From Marthasterias glacialis (Eukaryota; Echinodermata; Asteroidea; Forcipulatida; Asteriidae): a DNA stretch of 64,000 bases. The stretch lies in assembly GCA_911728455.2 (NCBI GenBank), contig OU452225.1, positions 21,672,495 through 21,736,494 of the forward strand, given 5' to 3'. Both the position numbers and the translations under genes were made by a program. Of the stretch, positions 23,069-34,749 are shown in pieces (within the stretch, counting starts at the first letter, position 1; the number at the start of each line of letters is the position of its first letter). Under the pieces are notes generated by a model. The model searched no databases, was not told the DNA's origin, and was given only the letters and a program-made list of their open reading frames with translations.

Positions 23069-26000
23069 CTTAAAAGAACAGAAACAATAATAATCTTAAG
23101 GACATGTAAAGGTAAGCGTATGTCGTCAGCTCGGTGAAATAAGGTTCTTATTTGCAATTTCATATTTATAACACTAAAGCTTTAAACCTACATGTAAAAA
23201 AGGCTATAAATCAAAAAGAAATATTTGTCAAACAACATTCAACATTTTCTGACACAATTCATTACCTTTGCCCCCAAAATGGTTTGTGGAAGAAAACACA
23301 CCAACTAAATCTATTTACCAGCCCCTTTAAAATATTATAATACAATCATTTTATGACATTCATACAAAGTGACTTTTATAGGGACCTTATAGTACTGTCC
23401 GAATGATCAGAATACAGAAATATCAAAATTGAACAAGATAAAGTTTCAACTTGTTTCAGGCAACAACAAAAAACAACCAAGTTCACCATCACATTATTTT
23501 CCCAACTTCTAGTGGTGAAATGGAGAAACAGCCTGTGACTCATTTCAAAATGTACATTTAGTCTATACATGTACTTTCTTGAACATTTGGTGAAAACATT
23601 TTCTAACAAATGTTTGATGCTTTAACTGTCTCACATACTAAGCTTCTTTTTTATAACATATCTGAACTTTGGGGGATAGATTCCATGGGTGTGTCCACCC
23701 TATATAGCATTATTCAATGTCAGACAACTATTTCAAACAATGTAAGAATTTGACAACTCACCTGCAAAGCACGTAGCTGAATGTAATCCAATAAGAACCA
23801 CTGCAGTGTATGTACCATAAAGAAGACAATAGGATCCCAACCAAATAGGAAGTTAGCAGCCCATGCAGCGCATAGACCACACACCAAAACTTCTGAGAAC
23901 GGTTCCATTATAATAGTAGAAGGTACTGAGGAAGTTCGAACTGTTGTCCATCTAAAATAGTCACATAACCATTCTTTTATTATTCCTTTGTTCTATTACC
24001 AACAAATCATTTTCTTATGGGAATAAAGAAATCCAGTTGCAACAAAGATAATTACAAAATAATCACAAGTCCATGAGTGTCTTTACGATTATTCCAGATA
24101 TGAGATTTGTCCAAAAGGATGTGAAACTATCAAAAGTAACAGTAAATCACTTCACTTGTGTGCTACAGTGTCAGACACATTATATTTGCACCACAAAAAA
24201 AATATAATCTAAACCTTGCTTTCAGTGCTGAATTTCTGCTTAATAGTTCATAACAATTTGCTTAAAAAAACACAAGCAATTTCTGAATGAAGAAAGAGTC
24301 AAAAGAAGTCCATTAAAACAAAGCATAAGGCCTACAATGTATAGAAAAATGTGTGGGCATCACATTAACAGTATTTGGGGTTATTCGGAACTAGAAATTA
24401 CAGTGCACTATGACTAAGGGTTAACGTATTATCCACAACACTAGCAAGACTAGTTAAATGTTTCCTTTATGGTATGGTAATTAACAGTGCACCTGTTAAA
24501 AGTAAGCAGTTGCCATAAAAAGACAAGCTGGCAAAGTGGGTATGCACTTCCTAAGGCAGGACAGGGTTAGCAATAGTATGTAACAATGCAGGCATGTAAA
24601 ATGTTTCAAAAAGTGACCACAATAATCTGAAAACTGCAGATCTGTGGTGAATTATCATACCTGTCCAGGGCATGTACAGAAATCCTGATATGACTTACAA
24701 TACAATGTGTACTACATTTAACCTTTAATTATGGTAAATAACATTGAAGGTCATATCAACCAACTGTTAATATAATGAAGGATTACAAACTTCAAAAAAG
24801 GCCTTGGCTCTAAGTCAGGTTTCCTGAAATTGTTTACTTAATGGGAACTGTTTTAACAGAGCAACCAATTCACAGGTGTAAGTGATAATATTGGGTTTGG
24901 TTAAGCTACATGTGCAAATACATCTACATCCTACTAAAGTTAACATTAGAGTTGCCAACGAAAATGTGTTGCTTTGAAGCCATCATAAGAAACAAGCAAG
25001 AAAGTTACTGAATTCAATCAACCTAGCACTGCTCAATGCTGTGTAACTTACAGGAACAATTCTAGGTGAATACAACCATAGTACAGGAATATTGAACAAC
25101 GTACCTGACCATTCTTTTGCCGAAAGATTCCAGTGAATAGTTAGCTGAATTCTGCATTGCAGGATAACTACTGATTTTGGTAGTCAGACCGCTGTTTAAA
25201 GAAAAGATCATATGTTGAATGGACTACAAAAGGAAGTTTTACTTGACCAAGCATACATGAGTTTCACATTCTACACTTAACCAGTTGAAACCGGATGACG
25301 TGAATTAATATGTTTCCCCTGCCTTGAAACAGCGGTCGTCTTGCGATGCCTTTATGTAATTTTGGACGAACGGAGCAAAGGTCACCCGGTCATTCAACTG
25401 TGGAGCGTGCAAAGACCACACACACGCCGTGTAACGCTATGATTTACCCACACGAGGACGAAAAAGGTCATGCATTTACTTGTATTTTGTGGCCATTGAG
25501 AGGCGGTTTTTGTGTAATCCCCGATTATAGACCTTTGTCCTTTTGTTCCAAGAAGGGGATTACGGGGCATCATGAATTCCACCATTCATGCTGCGTGAAT
25601 TTGAAATTTTCTCTGTCGAGCAACAAAACAGATGATCCAACAAAGAGAATCTTTCTTCTCTTGACATTGTCAAGTCAGGGTTTCTTTATATCAGTGGTAC
25701 TTTCAAACTCAAAGGAAAAGATTCCGGCAATTCCGCCAAAAGAATCCCATCAGGGGCACGAGACAAAAAAGGAAAGCTGGCGGCAACTGGTTAATAGAAA
25801 CAAACTACACTTGTTATTTGTGTGATACCCATACACCGATGTCTGTTAAGAACTGTACACGCAGTGCTTTCCCAAGCCCTGTGAACAAAAATTCCACAGG
25901 CATATTCTTCAGGTGAAATACAAACCCACACGACCCCCGCCATTCTAGAGCAGATGTCTTACAAACTTGACTACCGAGATTGCCCGGCAGCTAGAGGCTG

Positions 26001-29000
26001 TTTGAATCTTATTAGCAGCGGGTACCACAATCATTATAATACATGTTAATTTTTGCACTGGGGATAAAGAACGTTATTTATGGGGTTTTTTAAACACAAA
26101 TAATATTCTTTATGACCAATACAAAAATTAACATCTATTATAAACTACACTTAGTTATACTATGTGTTATTTGAAACATCTGTTATAAAATTAAGGAAAG
26201 TTGATACAAGTATCCAGAATCAGCCTGATGAAATGATATATTTAAACATGATTTAATTTTGGGTAGATACATGTTGAGTCAAAGTACAAAGTGGATGATT
26301 ATATTACCGTGGGCGTTGTCAACATGCTGTCTACAAATCAAATATCTGACATAATTGTAATTCTGCAGTCCAGAATTCATTTTACTCTTTACATCCAGTT
26401 GATACAACATACCTTTTGACAGCAGCCACTCCCATGTAGAAGTCCTCTGATATATATTTGCCAAGTTCTGTAAATCCTCCAGCTTCTTCTAGTACACTCC
26501 TACGTATCAAGTTGGACATACCCGTCACACATGTGGCTCCTGCCATGTTGCAGCATATATACATTCGACAATGAGCACCACCAAAATAGGCCTATAATTG
26601 AAGGAAAACAATTTCAGTACCTGTGTTATACCTGAAAACTCTTTAACCAGTTGGCGCAGGGTGACCTGTATACACGCAAATATTGTCTGAGCCAGCAAAT
26701 GGAGGTCCGGTAAACAACGCCATTATGTAAAATCGGAATACCAGAACAAAGGTCGCCTAGACATTTTGTTTAGGGGCGTGCACAGAGTATGCACTCACCA
26801 TGCAATGCTTCATTTCACCCACACAAAGAAGACAGATGGTGCTAAATATTTCTATGATTTTTGCCAATTGTGCAGGTGGGTTACTGTGCAATCCCCAATT
26901 TTCAGACCTTTGTCCTTTTGTTCCAAGAAGAGGATTACGAGACATTGAAAGGCTTCCACCATTGTTCATTCATAGTGTTTCGGCTCAATGAAAGTAAGTC
27001 AGAGAGAGCTAAGTTTCCAGCCATGGTTCTGGATTGAGGAACAATCCTCGGCCTTATCTCATGGCCAAGGTTTTGCAATTCATAGTGCATGAATTTGACA
27101 TTTTCTTTACAGAGAAAACAAAAATCCCAGTGCTTCAAAGAGAATCTTTGCTCTCTTGGTTTTGTCAAGTAAGCCTATTGATGGGTACCCGACCAAATGT
27201 CCAGGTACCCAGTTCAAATTTTTTGGTTCCATTACCTGCTGTTTTGTCGCAGAAAAAAGGGAGAAAAAAAACAAAAAAAACAAAACAGGTTTCCAACTGC
27301 ACACTTAATAGACCTATTGCGCGACCAATGTTTACATGTCATCACTTGACCTGTAGTTGGTACTACGTTATCTCATGGCAAACTACGTGCAAATACATTC
27401 TGTGACCGACAAAGTCACATCAACAGTCAGCTTTGGTAATAAGAACACAGTTACTAAGCCCTTTTATTAAAGTTGTATGTTGTGACATTGATTTTTATCA
27501 CAGTACTGTTCCATAAACTACCAGTAGTCTACTACAAAGAGGTTTATTTTTAAGTAATGCATCGGTGTCTGACGACTATGTAGCCACCCACCTGTTGTTT
27601 TGTTTGTAATGCAGGCCTAAATCACTATAAAAAAGGGTAAAGAATGTTGGAAAGTGAGCATTTACCGGTATACCTAGCCTTGCAGTATTTCAAATAGACA
27701 AAGTTTTGGAAAGCCCTTTTTATGATTTTAGCTTCAAAACTGTGAAATTCTTGTGTTCAAAAGTGCGTGATAGCGGTCGTCTGGCCCAAACGTTCCATCG
27801 TATATGCAACCATTACTACCATATCATGAACATTATAGACTTTAAGACTTGCTGGAACTGTCCTTACTGCAGGCTTTATTCATTCACTGGAAGGTTTGTG
27901 GTATAGAAACTCTGGAATGTTTTTGACAGATTTTGAGAAAGAAAAGCCTCGATCGATTAAACAAAATGCAACAATCATCATGCATCGTACCGCACTTTCC
28001 TATGGAAGACGTCGTGTTTGTTCACATTATATACCCACTACAGGTCACGTGTGGTGGGTCGCGCAATCGGTCTATTTACCAACATTGAGACATAACAGTT
28101 ATTTCGGCTGCCTTTGGAGCTTCACAATTGGGCAAGCCTACTCACGGGATTAACTTTGTACTTTTATTTATATAATTCACTTATCCAACTTGCTAAACAA
28201 GCAACGCATTCAAATTGTGGTTTCTTACCTTTTCTAAAGTAGCAGCAAAGCCTTTCCTATTACAGCAAAATGGTATGGCATGGACCAATCCAACGTTTGC
28301 AGTCATTTTACACACCATTTCCGTCAGAGTATTCTTATTTACTGTAAATTCAATAGTCACATGTAATGGTTTAATTTCTTACATTTTTTTAACCCTTTTT
28401 GTACTTATCTTGATAGTGTAACGATTGTACTTTTAAGGGATGGCCCATTGCAAATCATCTTTTTAGGTGACATGGTTACCATCAATAAATAAAGCTTTAT
28501 TATATTATATATTATATTATTATAAAAAACTTACTGAGTTAAGAATGAAATAACACTCATGTAATCAAAATATTCACTTAGCTACAGACAATAATGACAG
28601 TGTAATTTGAACTTTTTGAATCATTTTTGTATCCACTTACCCATAATACCACTATCACTGATCATAATGAGTTCATACTGTGCAGCACTATAGCCCGGCA
28701 TTAGGTTATTAAGCTTAGGATTAAGTCCCACTTTGGAACCACCTGCAACAAATAATAACAAGACTTGTAACAAAATTCAAACATATTCAGTTATACATGT
28801 ACAATACAATGAGCGTTTACTATCAAACTTAAACTTTCTGAAATGGTTTCATCATTTATTAGTGATAAATAATGTTTAAAGCTGATTGATGTACATGTAT
28901 ATAAGTCTTTCTGAACTACACATGTACAGAATACATAGAAAACAAATGTGATCATTTGTGTCATTAAGTTCCATTTGTATACACTTACATTGTAGCAAGT

Positions 29001-32000
29001 TCTGATTAACTTTCACATGCAAATCTATAGAATTTAATCCAAATTTAACATACACATGTGTAAGTTAAATTTCTCATGATCTTCATGTGTGGTATACCTG
29101 AGTTTTGTCACTTTTAATGACTTGCCCTAAGAAGAAAAAAGTTGGAGCATCAAAACACATAGACCTATTCAATACTCACCAACAAACAGCCTGGCATCCA
29201 CGTGAGGATATTTCTCTATAAGTGGTTCTACAATTTTACATGCTGGATCCTTTTCATCTTGTATACAAAATATAAGCTCAAACTGTAAAAATAAAAATAA
29301 AATAAACTCAGCTTCGCATAAGTATTACAACCTTCCCTGTCGTTTTCAAAGAATGTAAAGGTTTACATTGTCCTTCATTTCTCAAATGGTTCTAACTTCA
29401 TATTTTTCTCTTAAATAATTAGCTCAAATGTAAAAATGAAATTGAATCACTGGATATTCAAAATGTCCATTTAAGACAAATTGCGGTTATTGACAAAAAT
29501 TGAAACTACATAAAAATAAGACTTAAAGAGAGCGTAATTTTCCTGATTTCATTTCCAACTTCATGTCCAAACCCATAACTAAACTTCATGTAGTTCATTT
29601 GAAAACTAACTACTGTATTACATGCATTGTACATCTAAAAGTTTACCTTTATCAATTAAAATATGGATCTTCTCTCAATTTATGTTTCCACTGATTAGTT
29701 TTTATCAAATAAAATATATAAGGGAAAAAAACTTTCCTAAAATCTATGACAATTTTTATTGAAAAAAATGATGTGCATTTTGTTTTATAACAAGACATGT
29801 ATAAAAAACTTTTAAATTGTAGTTTCACTTGAATGTACACAGCATGGTTTACTCTTGAATAAAAATGAGACTGAGTACATTTTGTGAGTTAGTATCTCTC
29901 TGTTAAAACTTTTTAAACTACATAACCAATTCTGTAATCTGTAGCCCACCTTTCACAACACTTGCACTATTCATTCTAATAACAAGTTTTTTGTTCTGAA
30001 TACAAGCACTGTTTCAAACTTACTCTGGGGTAATCCAAATTGAAAAATGTTTCAAGATTCTCTTCTAAATTTGCATCAACACCAACTAAAGGTTTAAGTA
30101 TAGAGACTCCGGGTAGTTCTTCCCTTACTACGTTGCTTGGTTTTCGGTACATGCATAGTTTTCTGTTGATAAAAGAACAAAATAAGCTATCAATTTATTT
30201 GTTATGTTACTCGGCACACTAGATGCCAGTGCCACAGCACTCAATACATTGTTTTCATTTTATCATTGGTCCTTTGAAGTTACCACTCAGTTCAGCCGTG
30301 ACTGCAGGGCTCAATCTTAACACTAGTCAGGCTACATTGTCTAGTAAAATCTGCAACGGGCTGGTAAACACCACTTCTCAACTTGCTCTGTGGGCTACTA
30401 AAAACTGCAAAACTTACATGTGCTTGTTCACAATGCTCATACTTCTTCCTTTTCAGATGTGAATATTTAATTTGAGAAATGTCTTAATTATTTTTGAGTG
30501 TGTGAATGTAACTTCATTTGACCGTTAAACTGGTTGAAATTGCTACCATTAGTATCATGAATATACATTTATGACAATACATGTTTAAAATTTGGGCAAC
30601 GAAAAGTTCCTAGGGCAAGTAAAATACACAGTTTACTAGCACCTTGGGTTACTTTACAAGAAGCTTAAGCGCAGGCCCTGGACAGATTGCTGTCCCAACT
30701 GCAATTCCATGAATCATTAGCCTACATTGTATGCATTGTGTTATTAGTGTGTTTATAGGGTCCATTTAATTTACATCCTTGTAAACCAAAGAACCAATCT
30801 ACTACAACAATCAATAACCCAGTTCCAAAATGTTAGTGTTAATACAAAGGTAAACAGCAGTGCATATTAAATTCCTCTAAATTTACAGCCTAGTAAATTA
30901 TCAATGAGCTTATTCAGATTATGTGTGTTGATGATTATAATGTTTATCATGTTTGTTGGTTGACTGTTTTTTTTTCCATTGTCACTTCATGTGCAACTTC
31001 AAATGCCTTTCATCATCCCAGCATGTGCCACCATGGCTACTGCTAGACTTTTGGACAAGATAACAGTAACAGCTCTCAAGCTACTCTCATGATACTGCTG
31101 CTGTTCTTGCGATGCTGCTGCTCCTGTGATTGGGAGCCAGCAGTCTTGCGAGAGAGCAGTATATAGGCGCATGAGTATGAGTGCTTAAGAGTCACTACTT
31201 TATCACTGTGACAAACATTTAACGACTTTTCCACAAGTCTAAGCCTGTGCTTGTATCGTAACAATATCAAATGGTAACTGCAAATCACATTATTACATCA
31301 AATACTGTAGTTTAAAAGTAATTGATTGATTTTTCTGAGATCAAGATATATATCAAGGTACAAAACAAATCATGCCTGTGAACTGAAAAATACTGTAATA
31401 TTAATCAACTGCTCTACATTGTATCAATGATAGCTAGCACGGTCTGGACTCCGCACGAAGAAAACATGTACATTGCACTGGATGGAAAAACACTCAAATA
31501 AAAATTGTAGTTATTAACATGGCAAAAATGCAGTATTCAACCCACACTTTCTATGGGATTTTTTTCGATTTTATGATACTCATTTGGGCCCCTACGCGCA
31601 TAGAAATATTATATAGAAGGCACACAGACATGACAGATAGGAACAGAAAACAGGCATTTGAGTTACAAAGTGTTGAAATAACGAAAAAAACAAGCCATTT
31701 CTGGTCTCAGTGGTCTTGTTGAGACTTGACAGCGCTACTCACTGAATGCCATTTCTTTATTTACGTTTCTTTGGTGGGCATGTCATGTGTGCATGACATG
31801 AGAGTTCACTGCGAAATGAAAAGTCTACTTCAATTTTCTTGTAATAAAGCCAAAGGTCAATAATTAACATTAACAAAGAGAAATAGTGTCCAACATCAAA
31901 AACATCCCAGTACAGAGGGATAGTAGGCCTGTGTAGACATGTACTTATTTTAACTAAGAATTAAGATAATTTATATTTTATAAGAGTGGATTGGATTTGG

Positions 32001-32291
32001 ATGGACACAGCAATCAGCATTTTTTGTTCCATTCAATTCAATTAAATACATTTAAAATAAGTAGTCCAGCAGGGCCCAGGGTTGCACAGAATCTATTCTT
32101 AGTCAGTATTAATTGCATAAATTTGACTGAAATGAGAAAGGTCCCGGGATACAGAGGGAACTGAAAGATACTTACACATAAAGTATTCCAACGATGTGGA
32201 ATATATACAGGCACAACACATCCACGCATAGGAAGAAGTAGGCGAGGCCCAACGTGAAGTTAGACTTGAGATATAAACTCCAAAAATCCAT
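22904..32291 (-). CDS. UGCG: Ceramide glucosyltransferase (9 coding exons, complete)
   Basis: UDP-glucose:ceramide glucosyltransferase (GT21), which makes glucosylceramide on the cytosolic face of the Golgi. Coding exons: 32176-32291, 30024-30162, 29180-29282, 28641-28742, 28229-28341, 26413-26591, 25105-25191, 23762-23951, 22904-23068. The total is 1194 bp, 397 aa plus TGA; human is 394 aa. An N-terminal membrane anchor lies at about residues 12-38. The GT-A motifs are all present: D94 in CIQDEKDP, D149 in ISDSGI, D241 in SEDFYM and the (Q/R)xxRW motif as RMVRW at 277-281. [17 protein letters not shown] and FDYIQLR-like FLLDYIQLR match the family closely. The C-terminal hydrophobic segments fall at about 295-350. 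A possible AATAAA on the minus strand at 22298-22303 would give a 3' UTR of about 0.6 kb. Confidence 0.95.
25281..25790. mobile_element. piggyBac-like MITE (family B, copy 1)
   Basis: Left TTAA (25277-25280) followed by CCAGTTGAAACC; right GGCAACTGG followed by TTAA (25791-25794). TTAA duplications with CC..GG TIRs are the piggyBac pattern. Internal landmarks shared with 26647-27298 and 56225-56843 include AGACCTTTGTCCTTTTGTTC, GACATTTTCT and AAGAGAATCTTTCTTCTCTTG. A 159-codon open frame inside has no transposase features. In UGCG intron 6. Confidence 0.82.
25826..26115 (-). mobile_element. tRNA-derived SINE (copy 2)
   Basis: Minus strand: GGGCAATCTCGGTAGTC and TTGTAAGACATCTGCTCTAG (A-box region), then GGGTTTGTATTTCACCTG (B-box position), then ATGCCTGTGGAATTTTTGTTC and CAGGGCTTGGGAAAGCACTG. 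It matches 58728-58955 over its whole length. It follows the piggyBac-like MITE directly. Confidence 0.72.
26413..26591 (-). CDS. UGCG: UGCG coding exon 6 (D3 catalytic aspartate)
   Basis: Encodes [36 protein letters not shown] and YISEDFYMG. It contains the conserved His corresponding to human H193 (here in GGAHCR) and the catalytic Asp in SED. The exon ends in phase 2 with an AG|gtatg donor; the next exon adds C to make Ser. Confidence 0.93.
26647..27298. mobile_element. piggyBac-like MITE (family B, copy 2, right end damaged)
   Basis: TTAA at 26643-26646, then CCAGTTGGCGCAGGGTGACCTG. The body matches copy 3 at the left and copy 1 in the middle. The right end decays to CCAACTG near 27293, just before the family A element at 27308, so its TIR was lost or displaced there. 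In UGCG intron 5. Confidence 0.75.
27308..28075. mobile_element. TIR element family A, copy 2, flanked by TTA
   Basis: Left end ATAGACCTATTGCGCGACC; right end GGTCGCGCAATCGGTCTAT. TTA lies immediately outside both ends (27305-27307 and 28076-28078), as expected for a PIF/Harbinger-type 3-bp target-site duplication. Internal sequence is the reverse complement of copy 1. Inserted in UGCG intron 5, next to a piggyBac-like MITE. Confidence 0.8.
32176..32291 (-). CDS. UGCG: UGCG coding exon 1 (start and membrane anchor)
   Basis: Begins [15 protein letters not shown] in good context (ACGATGG) and runs through a hydrophobic stretch rich in Phe, Leu and Ile that serves as the signal anchor. It ends in phase 2 at a gtaag donor (32171-32175) and joins KLCMYRK in exon 2. 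This exon is divergent from vertebrates, as expected for the N-terminus, but its position, hydrophobicity and phase fit. Confidence 0.85.
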
Positions 32292-32498
32292 CGTCCAAAA
32301 TGTTTTTTTACCTTTTAATGGCCACTGAACTGATCACCTAACTAAAGTCTACACATCTAAATTTATGTATCATCTCAACCAGTAAAGATTAAGTTAAATT
32401 ACGCAGTTACAAAGATCCACAAATTGTGATAATTTCAACATTCCACCATTTCGACATATCGCCTGTGTTGTAACACACCCGTCCCGTGTGTACGGGTC

Positions 32499-32538
<40 letters not shown>

Positions 32539-33109
32539 CAGTTGTCAGTAGTAATGTACATGTATGTAGTATGTCGCCCCCACTGGTTCACGATACGTCA
32601 CCGTGTGGTCAACGCCTTGTTCGGTTTGCATACACATTTCTCGCGTGGAGTGGAGCTACACAATTTTAATGGCCAACTTAACGACTGATTTTCTACAATA
32701 TCAAAGCACAGAACCGAAAAGAAGAGACTACGCACTGGTCATCCATTGACCCTGTTGGCCCTGACGACAAGTTTGACGTCATTTATTTTCTGGTTGACCA
32801 CCAATGAGCATCAAATTTGCGGTTGGGAAGAAACTGATAAGATCACGAATCCAATGCATGTACAGCATGATGATCGGGGACGAGCGAATAATTACAACCT
32901 CTTTCTTTCTATTGTCCCACTGGTGTGTAGACTGGTTCCCTGTCCCTGCATCGTTTTCTTCTGACTGTACATTGTACATGTATATTCAGTCAGAACGTAA
33001 ACGAAGTAGGGACCGGGAACCAGTCTAATTGGTGTGTTCAACAAATGCTGAGAAACGAGGTGATCAGCTGCAACCATAGAAATATATCCTGTGGCTGCAA
33101 CTCATCGTC
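32292..33109. promoter_or_regulatory. Upstream region of UGCG
   Basis: Presumed 5' UTR and promoter side. No TATA box or initiator is convincing. A hairpin element is present at 32938-33026 (AGACTGGTTCCC paired with GGGAACCAGTCT) with GGTGTG on both outer sides, probably a small MITE. Confidence 0.35.
32503..32535. repeat. CA microsatellite
   Basis: An uninterrupted (AC)n run of about 16 units, upstream of the UGCG start. Confidence 0.98.
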
Positions 33110-33379
33110 ATGTGATCATATACATGCACGGTACCGCACTTTCCCGATAGAGGACGTTGTGTTTGTTTACATTTAATACCCACTACAGGTTACATGACGT
33201 GGGTCGCGCAATCGGTCCCCACGGTAGGAAACTGAAAATAACCCTCTTTTAGCAGAATACTTGTAGTTTATGAAACAGCAATGTGCCGACTGTTGATATG
33301 TGACTCTGTCAGATGACGTAGTACCATGGAGTATCTCGGTACAGGTCACGTGGTGACATGTAAACATTGGTCTATTTAA
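33110..33379. mobile_element. TIR element family A, internally deleted or rearranged copy
   Basis: Contains GTACCGCACTTTCCCGATAG, GGTCGCGCAATCGGTC and, 150 bp on, TCACGTGGTGACATGTAAACATTGGTCTATTTA, all shared with copies 1 and 2, but in an order that implies deletion or nested insertion. Confidence 0.65.
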
Positions 33380-33429
33380 CAATGCGATGTGTACTGTACG
33401 GCAGCACAATGACCCCTAATCTAGAAAAA

Positions 33430-33960
33430 TCTCGCCAACTGAGCAGTGTGAGTGGAACCAGCGGCGTAGCGAAGGCACTTTTCTTTGGGGGTGTGGAAGC
33501 CTAAATTTGCCGACTGACATTATCAAATGAAAGTAAAAGCACGATGACATGGGGGTGTCTGGGGCATAGCCCCCGAGCGCTCATGAGGTTTTTCAGTGGT
33601 TTGAAGGTTTAAAATGGCCCTCAAATGCCGATCATTCGACGACTCATAAGTTCGGAATACAAGCTTTGGAAACAGTAATATATTTTGCGAATCACCTGTT
33701 GGAGTATATAGACACAAATTCTAGTGGGGTACAGGGGGCGAAGTCCCCCGGATGCTCTACGGTTTTAAGTGTTTTCAGAGGGCTAAGGACGACCGTCAAG
33801 TTGCCGAATAGACGTTTAATTTTGAAATTCAAACTTTGGATATGGGGGCAAAGCCCCCGGACACTCTACGGCTTAAGTGTTTTCAGCATAGATTTCCACA
33901 CCTTGCCGAGAAAATTTGGTAATTCACAGTTTGACTTCTCACACTACAAGGATTAAGCTA
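33430..33960. repeat. Diverged repeats with GGGGGC-CAAAG-CCCCC hairpins
   Basis: Three related blocks: GGGGCATAGCCCCCGAGCGC (near 33560), GGGGGCGAAGTCCCCCGGATGC (near 33735) and GGGGGCAAAGCCCCCGGACAC (near 33845), each followed by CTCTACGG or CTCATGAGG and a TTTTCAG word. Each forms a short GC-rich hairpin. Confidence 0.7.
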
Positions 33961-34584
33961 AAATTTTCAGTCGGCAAATCCAGTCGTTGCCGAATGGATT
34001 TGTGTGCAGCCCGAGCCCTTACTCAGATAAGTTTGATGCTCAATTTGCCGATTGTGGCTCTAAATGCCCACTCAGGAACCCCCCCCCCCCAGTCGGTACA
34101 TTTTCAAAATGTCAACAGTCATAAAAAGAATAGTTAGAGGGTGAGGTTTGAAGGGGAGAAACCTGTAATGTTTATGAGGGGCTGTTTAAAATTGTACTCA
34201 TGTGACAAATCATAGAACCCTACCTTTTTTCTTAAAAAAATATATTTAAAAAATTGAAGTGGTTGTTTGCATGTTAAAAGATATGAAAATCGGAGCCCAT
34301 CGTACAACTTTGTCAGTTTTGTAAAATGTTGATTTAACAGTTTACGTATTAGTAAACGCCAGCCGGGGGGGGGGTTCCATGTAACATTAATACAACTTTA
34401 AAAAAGGTTTGTAAAATGTTCATATTATAAATGGTTTGCAAAATGAGAACTCACGATTGTCTGTGTGATCAGGGCCCAATTTCATAGCGACGCTTAACGG
34501 TAAGCAAATTTTCGTGCTAACTATAGCAGAAAAAAATTGCTTAAGCTTAAGCGTATTTCACTATGGTGTTCTATAATGGACACT

Positions 34585-34745
34585 TACAGTACATGGCGAC
34601 TTTTTTTTCATGCGGCGACTTTTTTGGGGGGCGGCGACTTTTTTTTACGCGTCGCCTTCCGGGTTGTGATTGTGCACCCAAAAAAAGTCGCCGCCCAGAA
34701 AAAAAGTCGCCGCGCTAAAAAAAAATAAAAATAGTCGCCGCCAAA
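34585..34745. repeat. Inverted cluster of (G)GCGACTTTTTTT units
   Basis: GGCGACTTTTTTTTCATGC, GGCGACTTTTTTGGGG and GGCGACTTTTTTTTACGC point one way. CCAAAAAAAGTCGCCGCCC, GAAAAAAAGTCGCCGCG and AATAGTCGCCGCC point the other, around GTCGCCTTCCGGGTTGTGAT. It makes a strong fold-back and could be the whole of a small MITE. Confidence 0.75.
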
Positions 34746-34749
34746 TATT

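Noticed and set aside
25346-25825. 159-aa open frame, one of the longest in the window
   Set aside because: It lies within the piggyBac-like MITE and adjoining SINE; the other copies of the MITE do not keep this frame, and no transposase motifs are present.
32938-33026. Target duplication GGTGTG around the hairpin upstream of UGCG
   Set aside because: The matching words are not directly adjacent to the inverted ends, so a target-site duplication cannot be claimed.
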